12,178 nucleotides of DNA from CAZSSM01 sp964609385 (GTDB lineage Bacteria; Planctomycetota; Planctomycetia; Isosphaerales; Isosphaeraceae). The stretch is from assembly GCA_964609385.1 (NCBI GenBank), contig CAZSSM010000137.1, forward strand, positions 1 through 12,178. Direction: 5' to 3'. Position 1 is the first letter of the stretch. Each line of letters opens with the position of its first letter. Positions 1 to 6,517 of this stretch are shown one piece after another. A model generated the notes under the pieces. It was not told the origin of the DNA. It did no database searches and saw nothing but the letters and a program-made list of their open reading frames with translations. The translations under genes were made by a program, and so were the position numbers.

Positions 1-1943
1 AGTGTGCGCTTGCCCGAGCCGCTCACGCCGGTCACACACGTCAACGCGCCCAGCGGGATCCGGACGTCGATCCCTTGCAGATTGTGCTCGGCGGCCCCTT
101 CGACGACCAGCCAGCCGGGCGAGTCGGCCCGCCGACGCTCCGAGTTGGTCCGGGCCTGTGCCGTGCCGACCGACCGACCCGCATCGAGGTAACGCCCGGT
201 GATCGACTCGACGGAGTCGGCGATCGCATCGAGGCGCCCTTGGGCGACGATCCGACCGCCCCGAGGCCCCGCGCCCGGCCCGACATCGACGATCCAGTCG
301 GCCGCGCGGATCGTCTCGTCGTCGTGCTCGACCACCAGGATCGAGTTGCCCCGATCGCGGAGCCGACCCAGGATCGCCAAGAGCCGTTGCGTATCGCGCG
401 GATGCAGGCCGGCCGTCGGCTCATCCAGCAGATAGGCCACCCCGGTCAGCCCCGACCCGACCTGCGTGGCCAGCCGGACCCGCTGCAACTCGCCCCCGGA
501 GAGCGAACCGGCCCGACGGTCCAGGCTTAGGTAGCCCAGGCCCACCTCCCCCAAGAACCGCAACCGTCGGAGGACCTCGACGATAATCCGAGGGCCCACC
601 TCGGCGGCCAACCCGTCGAAGCTCAAGCCGTCCAGCCAGGTCACGAGCTGGGTCAGCGACCATGTTGAGGCTGTCGGCAGCGATGCCCCGGAGACCTCCA
701 CCGCGCGCCCCAACGGCCCCAACCTTGCCCCCGAGCAATCCGGGCACGTCACCTCACTCCGATACGCCTCGACCGCCTGCCGTTGTCGCTCCCCCTTGGC
801 CTGCTTCAAGGCTTCGGTCAACCGCCCCTTAAGGGCCTCCAAGAGCCCGTCGACGTCCTCAAGCGACCACTCCGAGAGCGTTGTCGATGTGTCGAGGCCG
901 TGCTCTTCGAGATATCCTTGGATCGCGGGTCGGAGCGGCTTGCCCGCGCGCCGTCTCGGTTTGCTCGTCGCCTCCAAGCTCGGGTCGCTCAGCGGTGCCA
1001 AGGCGTTTCGGTCGATCGACAGAGTCCGGTCGGGGATCAACAAGTCGTCGTCGAACTGGCGGACAGTTCCGAGTCCTTCGCAGGTCGGGCAGGCGCCGTG
1101 CGGGCTGTTGAAGCTCAGCGTCCTCGGCTCCAACTCGTCGAAGCCCGCGCCGCAGTCGGGGCAGGCCAGCTTGCTGCTGAGGACCCGATCGGTCCAGGAC
1201 CGGTCCTCGGCCTCGACCGACAGCACGATCGCCTCGTCGCCCAACTTCAAGGCCAGGTCGACGCTCTCGGCCAGCCGGGAGCGGACCCCCTCGCGAATAG
1301 CCAGCCGGTCGACGACCGCCTCGATGGTGTGGACCTTCGAGCGGGCCAGTTTGGGGTCCTCCTCGGCCTCCAACTCGACGACCGTACCATCGACCCGAGC
1401 CCGGATCAGGCCCGCCTTACGGATCGCCTCGAAGGCCTCGCGGTGCAGCCCTTTGCGGGCGCGGACCATCGGCGCCAAGACGATCACCCGACGGCCCTCG
1501 CCGAGCCGGAGCGCACCCTCGATGATTTGGTCGGGCGTCTGCCGGTCGATCGGGGTCCCGCAGCTCGGGCAGTGCGGACGACCCACCCGCGCGTAGAGCA
1601 ATCGGAGGTAGTCGAGGATCTCGGTGATCGTCCCGACCGTCGATCGGGGTCCGGCAGCGCTGGCGTGCTGGTCGATCGCCACGGTCGGCGGCAAGCCCTC
1701 GATCAGGTCGACGTCGGGACGCTCGCGCTGATCGACGAACTGCCGTGCGTAGGTCGAGAGGCTGTCCAAGTACCGGCGCTGGCCTTCAGCGTAGAGCGTG
1801 TCGAAGGCAAGGGAACTCTTGCCCGAACCGCTCACGCCGGTCATCACCACCAGCCGGTCGCGCGGTAGGTCCAGGTCGACGTCTTGGAGGTTATGGACCC
1901 GCGCGCCTCGGATTCGGATCCAGTGATCGGGATCGGGGGACAT
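1..1943 (-). CDS. uvrA: UvrA, excinuclease ABC subunit A (C-terminus beyond left edge)
   Basis: ATPase that scans DNA for bulky lesions and loads UvrB in nucleotide excision repair. Read from ATG at 1943, 647 codons are visible and the frame stays open at the left edge. Seen in order: Walker A GVSGSGKSS (residues 36-44); the ARQFVDQ and PRSTVGTITEIYDYLRLLYA blocks; a UvrB-binding region (about 120-250); a zinc finger with C261, C264, C285, C288; ABC signature LSGGE (481-485); Walker B DEPTAGLHPRD near 506-516; and a second Walker A reached at the edge. Spacing matches E. coli UvrA (940 aa), so the second ATPase half should lie outside. DEPTAGLHPRD replaces the common DEPSIGLHQRD, a variant I associate with class II or double-length planctomycete UvrAs, so the full protein may exceed 1,000 residues. 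In the second Walker A, the S/T after K645 is R646. The gene diverges from the moa operon, and no clear Shine-Dalgarno is visible. Confidence 0.96.
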   Translation of the reverse strand, partial: MSPDPDHWIRIRGARVHNLQDVDLDLPRDRLVVMTGVSGSGKSSLAFDTLYAEGQRRYLDSLSTYARQFVDQRERPDVDLIEGLPPTVAIDQHASAAGPRSTVGTITEILDYLRLLYARVGRPHCPSCGTPIDRQTPDQIIEGALRLGEGRRVIVLAPMVRARKGLHREAFEAIRKAGLIRARVDGTVVELEAEEDPKLARSKVHTIEAVVDRLAIREGVRSRLAESVDLALKLGDEAIVLSVEAEDRSWTDRVLSSKLACPDCGAGFDELEPRTLSFNSPHGACPTCEGLGTVRQFDDDLLIPDRTLSIDRNALAPLSDPSLEATSKPRRRAGKPLRPAIQGYLEEHGLDTSTTLSEWSLEDVDGLLEALKGRLTEALKQAKGERQRQAVEAYRSEVTCPDCSGARLGPLGRAVEVSGASLPTASTWSLTQLVTWLDGLSFDGLAAEVGPRIIVEVLRRLRFLGEVGLGYLSLDRRAGSLSGGELQRVRLATQVGSGLTGVAYLLDEPTAGLHPRDTQRLLAILGRLRDRGNSILVVEHDDETIRAADWIVDVGPGAGPRGGRIVAQGRLDAIADSVESITGRYLDAGRSVGTAQARTNSERRRADSPGWLVVEGAAEHNLQGIDVRIPLGALTCVTGVSGSGKRT

Positions 1944-2209
1944 CGGGTTCGGATCAATGTTCGTGGTTGCCAACGGGGGCCTTCGCGATCGACTCGTTGA
2001 CGGCCGGCCCATCCCGGTTAGGGGCCGTTCAGCCCGTCACCTCGGGACGGATCCGGATTTCGATGTGGACGGGCCGACCGGTCATCCGGTTAGCTAACAA
2101 AGAGAGCACACGAGAGCGGGGAGTCACCTCCGAGGGAGTGGTGCGTCGGTCCTATCCCGGGCGCTCCGGCCCTGATATCTTACCGACGACGAGGGGGCCG
2201 GTGGACATC
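1944..2209. promoter_or_regulatory. Divergent spacer between uvrA and the moa operon
   Basis: About 266 bases that must hold the promoters of uvrA (leftward) and moaDE (rightward). Seen directly: a direct repeat GTTC-N8-GTTC (1947-1950 and 1959-1962) just 5' of the uvrA start; a perfect 10-base palindrome GTTAGCTAAC (2089-2098); and a hairpin at 2125-2143 (stem CAC-CTCC / GGAG-GTG, loop GAG, two-base bulge). GAGGGGG at 2191-2197 lies ahead of the moaDE start. I cannot assign a -10/-35 pair with confidence. A regulatory role for the palindrome or hairpin is inference. Confidence 0.4.
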
Positions 2210-2908
2210 ATGGTCGTGGTCGTCAAACTCTTCGCCGCGGCACGCCAATCGGTAGGCGCGGATCAGATCGCTCTAGAGATCCCCGAGGCCATCGAACCGA
2301 CGACCGTCGCCGCGGTGCGTCAAGCCTTGGAGGCCCACGAGCCCGACCTGGCCGGCTTGCTGGCCGCCTCAAGGATTGCCGTCGATGGTGAGTTCGCCGA
2401 TGACGCGACGGCCATCCATCCCGGTGCCGAGATCGCCCTGATCCCACCGGTCAGCGGGGGGAGCGTTGACATGGCCGACATGATCCAAATCACCGAGGAC
2501 GTTATCGATCACGCCAACGTCACCGAGTCGGTCCGCACCCCGCGTGCAGGAGCGGTCTGCTCGTTCCTGGGAACCGTCCGCGAGTTCACCGGAACAAGGC
2601 AGACCGTCCGGCTCGACTACGAGGCCTACGTCCCGATGGCCGAGCGACAGATCGCCGTCATCGTTGAGGAGTCGCGACGACGCTGGCCGCTGGAGCGCGT
2701 CGCGGTCGTGCATCGGATCGGTGCCCTCGAGTTGGGCCAAATCAGCGTCATCGTGGCCGTCAGCAGCCCGCACCGTCGCGAGGCGTTCGAGGCCTGCGCC
2801 TGGATCATGGACACCCTCAAACGCGACGTGCCGATCTGGAAGCGTGAGACCTGGGCCGACGGCTCGCAGCAGTGGTCCCACCCCGACTCGACGCTGGGAG
2901 CCCCATGA
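2210..2908 (+). CDS. moaDE: Fused MoaD-MoaE molybdopterin synthase
   Basis: Both subunits of molybdopterin synthase in one 232-residue frame; the enzyme puts two sulfurs on cPMP to make molybdopterin. Residues 1-84 are a MoaD ubiquitin-like domain, starting MVVVVKLFAAARQ and ending PPVSGG. That Gly-Gly is normally the free C-terminus that carries the thiocarboxylate. A short linker (SVDMADMIQ) leads into a complete MoaE (about 93-220) with GAVCSFLGTVR, YEAYVPMAE, HRIGALELG and PIWKRE. R124, H188, R189, K204 and K211 have exactly the spacing of E. coli MoaE R39, H103, R104, K119 and K126, so the MoaE active site looks intact. MoaD-MoaE fusions are known; M. tuberculosis MoaX must be cleaved after the Gly-Gly to work. 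The start is uncertain: GTG at 2201 lies closer to GAGGGGG (2191-2197) but ATG 2210 gives the usual MoaD length. The stop overlaps moaA by ATGA. Confidence 0.93.
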   Translation: MVVVVKLFAAARQSVGADQIALEIPEAIEPTTVAAVRQALEAHEPDLAGLLAASRIAVDGEFADDATAIHPGAEIALIPPVSGGSVDMADMIQITEDVIDHANVTESVRTPRAGAVCSFLGTVREFTGTRQTVRLDYEAYVPMAERQIAVIVEESRRRWPLERVAVVHRIGALELGQISVIVAVSSPHRREAFEACAWIMDTLKRDVPIWKRETWADGSQQWSHPDSTLGAP

Positions 2909-3906
2909 TGCCCCTCGATGCACCCCTGGTCGATCGCTTCGGCCGGATCCACACCAACCTCCGAATCAGTGTCACCGACCGCTGCAACATCCGCTGCGTC
3001 TACTGCATGCCCGAGCGGGTCACGTTCCTGCCCAAGGGCCATCTCCTGAGCTTCGAGGAGATCGAACGGCTGGTCCGGGTCGCCTCGAGGATGGGGGTTA
3101 CCAAGATCCGCCTGACCGGCGGCGAGCCGCTTGTCCGTCGCGACTTGCCAACGCTGGTGGCCAAGCTGTCGCAAATCGACGGGATCGTTGACATCGGCCT
3201 GACGACCAACGGGACGTTATTGGCGCCGATGGCCCCCGATCTGAAGCGAGCCGGCCTCGTGCGGCTGAACGTCAGCCTCGACACGCTCGACCCGGACCGC
3301 TTCCGCGCCCTGACCCGTCGCGACGGGCTCGACGATGCCCTGGCCGGCATTGAGGCCGCCCGCCAGGCCGGGTTCGCCCCCATCAAGGTCAACGCCGTCG
3401 CCATCCGGAGCCTCAACGAGCCCGACCTGGTCCCGCTCGCCCGGTTCGCCCGCGACTCGGGGCTAGAACTCCGGTTCATCGAATATATGCCCCTGGATGC
3501 CGTCGACCAATGGGAGCGCGATAAGGTCCTTTTCGCCCACGAGATCCGCGAGCGCCTCGAGGCCGAGATCGGCCCGCTGGTCCCCGACCCAGACCAGGAC
3601 CCCCGAGCCCCGGCGCTCGATTATCTCTGGGCCGACGGAGGCGGACGCCTCGGCTTCATCGCCTCAGTCAGTCGGCCCTTTTGTGCCCAGTGCAACCGGA
3701 TCCGGATCACTGCCGAGGGCAAGATGCGCAACTGCCTCTTCGCCGTTGAGGAGACCGACCTGAAGGCCCTGATTCGGGGCGGGGCTGACGACGAGACGAT
3801 CGCTCAAGCGATCCGTGCCTCCGTCGGCGCTAAGGCCGAGGGGCATGAGATCAACACCGCGCTGTTCATCAAACCCGAACGGCTCATGCACGCCATTGGT
3901 GGCTGA
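2905..3906 (+). CDS. moaA: MoaA, GTP 3',8-cyclase (radical SAM)
   Basis: First enzyme of molybdenum cofactor synthesis. It uses a radical-SAM cluster to cyclise GTP, and MoaC then makes cPMP. At 333 residues it has the usual MoaA length. The N-terminal radical SAM motif is C27-x3-C31-x2-C34 (DRCNIRCVYC), followed by TGGEPLVRRD and TTNGTLLAP. The second [4Fe-4S] site near the C-terminus is C260-x2-C263-x13-C277 (CAQCNRIRITAEGKMRNC). The protein ends MHAIGG, the C-terminal double glycine needed for MoaA activity. All key residues are present, so it should be functional. ATG 2905 overlaps the moaDE stop (ATGA). ATG 2908 directly follows and sits 7 bases after GGGAG (2896-2900), so either could be used. 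An upstream in-frame ATG at 2872 lies inside moaDE and is unlikely. The overlaps imply translational coupling with moaDE and the next gene. Confidence 0.97.
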   Translation: MMPLDAPLVDRFGRIHTNLRISVTDRCNIRCVYCMPERVTFLPKGHLLSFEEIERLVRVASRMGVTKIRLTGGEPLVRRDLPTLVAKLSQIDGIVDIGLTTNGTLLAPMAPDLKRAGLVRLNVSLDTLDPDRFRALTRRDGLDDALAGIEAARQAGFAPIKVNAVAIRSLNEPDLVPLARFARDSGLELRFIEYMPLDAVDQWERDKVLFAHEIRERLEAEIGPLVPDPDQDPRAPALDYLWADGGGRLGFIASVSRPFCAQCNRIRITAEGKMRNCLFAVEETDLKALIRGGADDETIAQAIRASVGAKAEGHEINTALFIKPERLMHAIGG

Positions 3907-5036
3907 TGGTGATGCCGATCCGACGCCTGGTCATCGACGGACGTCGGCTCGGTCCGGGACGGACCGGCGTCGGCCGCTACCTGGAGGTCCTGCTCGACGC
4001 CTGGTCGCGCGTGGGACTCCCGATCCGGCCGACCCTGGTCGCGACCCGTACGCCGATCGCGCCCGAGCATCGGGCCGAACACCCCGAGATCGATTGGACA
4101 ACGCCCGGCCCGCGACACCCGGCATTCCTCTGGGAACGCTGGGGTCTTGGGAGGATCCTCCGCGCAGGCGACCTGCTCTTCGCGCCGGCCAACCTGATCC
4201 CGGACACTTGGGGAGGTCCGACCGTCCTGGTCCTCCACGACACGCTCCACGCTCGCGCCCGGGGGACGCACGGCGGGCCGATCCGCAACGCTCGCGACGC
4301 CTGGTACGTCTCACGGTACCGGTCGGCCGCGCGACGAGCCACACATCTGATTGCGCCTTCGAAACAATCGTCGTTCGACATCGCCGATGTCTATCGAATT
4401 GACCCTCGTCGGATCACCGTCATCCCACCGGGGATCCCCGACGACCTTAATCCGTTACCCAAGGACGATCCCCAACGTCGACAACTTCGCGAGCGCTTGG
4501 ACCTCGGCGATCGACCGTTCCTGCTCTCTGTCGGCAAGCGTTCGAAGCGCCGACACCTCGATGCGGTCGTCGAGACCGTCGCTCGGCTCCAAGTCGACCA
4601 GGCGGCACCCCAACTGATCCTGGTCGGCCCTCGTGCACGTGACACGGTCATGAATGTCCCCGTATTCGTTAGTGACCTCGGATATGTTGACGAATCGACC
4701 CTCCGCGTCCTCTATGCGGAGGCCTTGGCCCTGGTGCTGGTCTCGGACTACGAGGGGTTCGGGATCCCGATCGCCGAGGCCTTGGCGATGGGCTGTCCAG
4801 TGATCGCCAGACCCGAGGGCGCCTTGCCCGAGGCCGGCGGGGCGGCGGTCCACTGGATCGACTCGGCCGAGCCCGACGCGATCGCCGAGGCTGTCCGATT
4901 CATCCAACACGACGATCCCAAACAACGAGCTGTTCGGCGTCAACAAGGCCTCGACCACGTCCAGGCATTCCGAGCCACCCATGTTGCTGAAGCGGTTGCG
5001 CGAGTGTTTGATAAACTTACTCAAGAGAAACAATAA
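3906..5036 (+). CDS. GT4-family (GT-B fold) glycosyltransferase
   Basis: A 376-residue retaining glycosyltransferase of the GT4 (glycosyl transferases group 1) type, which moves a sugar from a nucleotide donor to an unknown acceptor. The N-terminal half has the loop RTGVGRYLEVLL (19-30) and FAPANLIP (92-99). SKQSSFDIADVYRIDPRRIT (152-171) precedes the linker, the usual place in this family. The C-terminal donor-binding half has LSVGKRSKRRHL, a DLGYVDESTLRVLY segment, and the E-x7-E signature EGFGIPIAE (E283 and E291), then GCPVIARPEGALPEAGG. No membrane segment or signal peptide is seen, so it is probably cytosolic or peripheral. ATG 3906 shares its A with the moaA stop (TGATG); ATG 3912 is an alternative start. 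Donor and acceptor cannot be told from sequence. Its place at the end of a moa operon is unusual, and I know of no role for it in cofactor synthesis. Confidence 0.9.
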   Translation: MVMPIRRLVIDGRRLGPGRTGVGRYLEVLLDAWSRVGLPIRPTLVATRTPIAPEHRAEHPEIDWTTPGPRHPAFLWERWGLGRILRAGDLLFAPANLIPDTWGGPTVLVLHDTLHARARGTHGGPIRNARDAWYVSRYRSAARRATHLIAPSKQSSFDIADVYRIDPRRITVIPPGIPDDLNPLPKDDPQRRQLRERLDLGDRPFLLSVGKRSKRRHLDAVVETVARLQVDQAAPQLILVGPRARDTVMNVPVFVSDLGYVDESTLRVLYAEALALVLVSDYEGFGIPIAEALAMGCPVIARPEGALPEAGGAAVHWIDSAEPDAIAEAVRFIQHDDPKQRAVRRQQGLDHVQAFRATHVAEAVARVFDKLTQEKQ

Positions 5037-5462
5037 CCACTTTGTTCATGAAAAAACTTCGCGTCCTGGCTCCCCATCAGAATAGGCTCCGAGCATGGAT
5101 GGGTGGGGGTGTGACGTACACCGGAGGAGACCCGGGGCCGACTCACCTAGATCGGCCCCAAGGTCTGGCTTCCAAGCGGGACTGTCCCTATCTACCCAAC
5201 CTTCGGCGAGCTTTGAGAATTTAAGGATTCGGCATGACGCGGCTGAGTGTCGTCGGTTAGGGAGCGTAGAGGCGGATGAATTCCAGGGCAGGGCTGAGGG
5301 GTTGCTCGTGACCGCAAGGGCAGCGGGTGATCGTGCTGACCTACCCTCTCCCAAAAATACCGACGATTTTCGAAGAAGCGGGAAGCCACCCGTCCAAGGT
5401 CGGCATGGACCTAGTGACGCGGCATGAGCCGGTCAAGGCGGGTCCAAACGCGAGGCGGGTCG
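5037..5462. other. Spacer between the glycosyltransferase and sigma factor genes
   Basis: About 426 bases with no convincing gene. A small plus-strand frame at 5042-5224 (60 residues, MFMKKLRVLAPHQ...) shows no recognisable domain. The only clear structure is the inverted repeat at 5134-5159, listed separately. The sigma factor promoter presumably lies between about 5200 and 5450, but I see no sequence I would call. The right end carries GAGG (5452-5455) seven bases before ATG 5463. Confidence 0.4.
5134..5159. terminator. Hairpin downstream of the moa-glycosyltransferase operon
   Basis: Perfect 8-base inverted repeat, GGGGCCGA (5134-5141) and TCGGCCCC (5152-5159), around a 10-base loop. It starts about 100 bases after the glycosyltransferase stop. 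No T-run follows on either strand, so it is not a textbook intrinsic terminator. It could be an mRNA 3'-end structure or a protein-binding site. Confidence 0.4.
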
Positions 5463-6457
5463 ATGGCGCATCAGGCAGCGAGAACCGAGAGTCGATCCGA
5501 CCTGGCCTTGATCTTCCAGGTTGGAGTGCTTGGAAATCGCGCGGACGCCGAGTTGCTGGCGATCTTCGAGGATGGGCCGCCTCGAGCCTCCGAGGCGGCC
5601 TTCTCCGCCTTGGTCGCCCGCCATGGCCCGCTCGTCTGGAGCACCTGCCGGGCAATCCTGGGTGATCCCGACCGAGCCGCCGATGCCTTCCAGGCGACCT
5701 TCGTCATCCTGGCTCGCAAGGCCGGCCGGATCCGGGTCGAGGAGACCCTGGGCCGTTGGCTCTACGGAACCGCGCGACGGGTCGCTGGCAAGGCTCGGGC
5801 TCGCCATGTCGCAGAGCGGGCCCGGTTGGCTCCGCTGGAGGCGGCTGGCGATCCCGAGAGCTCAACGATCCCGCTGAGCCGGCCGAGCGTTCCGAGCGAC
5901 TCAGGGTGATCCACGAGGAGATCGAACGTCTGCCGGCACGGTATCGCGACGTGGTCGTGCTCCACCACCTGGAGGGGCTGCCTCAAGACCGCATTGCCCG
6001 CCAGTTGCGTCGACCGGTCGGGACGATCCAGAGCCGACTGCATCGAACACGCTCCTTACTGCGGGATCGCATGGAGCGGCGTGGGTTTGCTCCGACGCTC
6101 GCCGTACCGCTCTTCGGACCGTTCCCCGAACCCTTGGTCGGGGCTACGGCGACCCTCGCCGTCCGTGTCATCGGCGCATCGTTTTCCGGGACGGTCCCGG
6201 CCGGCGTGGCGTCGCTCGTGTTGTGCTTGAGTTGGGGAGAGAGCATGATCAAGCTAGGACTTGCTGGGGCATGCGTCGCGGTCTCGACCTCGACGCTGAT
6301 GCTGGCCGCCCACGGAATCCGGGCCGAGGAGGGCAGGGGGGAGAGCCCGTTGCCAGCCGAAACCATCTCGGCCGTCTCGGCCACGTCGATGACAGACAAC
6401 CTGCGGGCCCCAGATCAAACCACCGACGCTGTTTCTTCCTTCAGAACAGAGGTTTGA
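5463..6457 (+). pseudogene. ECF sigma factor with C-terminal membrane segment, split by a frameshift
   Basis: Planctomycete-type sigma-70 (ECF) factor in two frames. The first frame (ATG 5463 to stop 5907-5909) encodes region 2: ASEAAFSALVARHGPLVW, GDPDRAADAFQATFVILARK and LGRWLYGTARRVAGKARARH. The second frame ends at 6457 and continues the same protein: DPAEPAERSERLRVIHEEIE, then region 4 (LPARYRDVVVLHHLEGLPQD, VGTIQSRLHRTRSLLRDRM), a hydrophobic stretch (MIKLGLAGACVAVSTSTLML) and a polar tail. Homology passes from frame one to frame two near 5855-5865, so one base appears missing there, or a -1 slip is needed. I see no slippery heptamer. GTG at 5906 overlaps the first stop (GTGA) and could start a separate region-4 protein. 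Start 5463 is chosen because GAGG sits 7 bases upstream; ATG 5424 is in the same frame. It is therefore a recent pseudogene, a sequence error, or a two-piece sigma factor. The first two are more likely. Confidence 0.8.
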
Positions 6458-6460
6458 TAA

Positions 6461-6492
6461 AGGACCGGGACGGCTGAAGTCGTCCCAGTCCT
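6461..6492. terminator. Bidirectional terminator-like hairpin between convergent genes
   Basis: Inverted repeat AGGAC-C-GGGACG (6461-6472) and CGTCCC-A-GTCCT (6481-6492): eleven base pairs with one C/A mismatch and an 8-base loop. It lies between the sigma factor stop (6457) and the oxidoreductase stop (6518). Read on the minus strand, it is followed by TTTATC, a short T-rich tail, so it best fits as terminator of the oxidoreductase gene. The plus-strand side lacks a T-run. Confidence 0.7.
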
Positions 6493-6517
6493 GATGGGTG
6501 CGACGTTCAAGGATGTC

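Noticed and set aside
783..1868. Long plus-strand open frame of 361 codons over the uvrA region
   Set aside because: It is the complement of uvrA, whose motifs are unmistakable; the translation is low-complexity and has no domain. High GC makes such shadow frames common.
1745..2209. N-terminal extension of the MoaD-MoaE frame back into the uvrA start
   Set aside because: MoaD begins at the MVVVVKLF strand; the upstream translation is arginine- and glycine-rich noise overlapping uvrA.
5042..5224. 60-codon frame after the glycosyltransferase
   Set aside because: No ribosome site or domain, spans the hairpin at 5134-5159, and composition does not look coding.
5850..5870. Programmed -1 ribosomal frameshift in the sigma factor
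   Set aside because: No slippery heptamer or downstream structure is visible; indel, error or re-start at GTG 5906 are better explanations.
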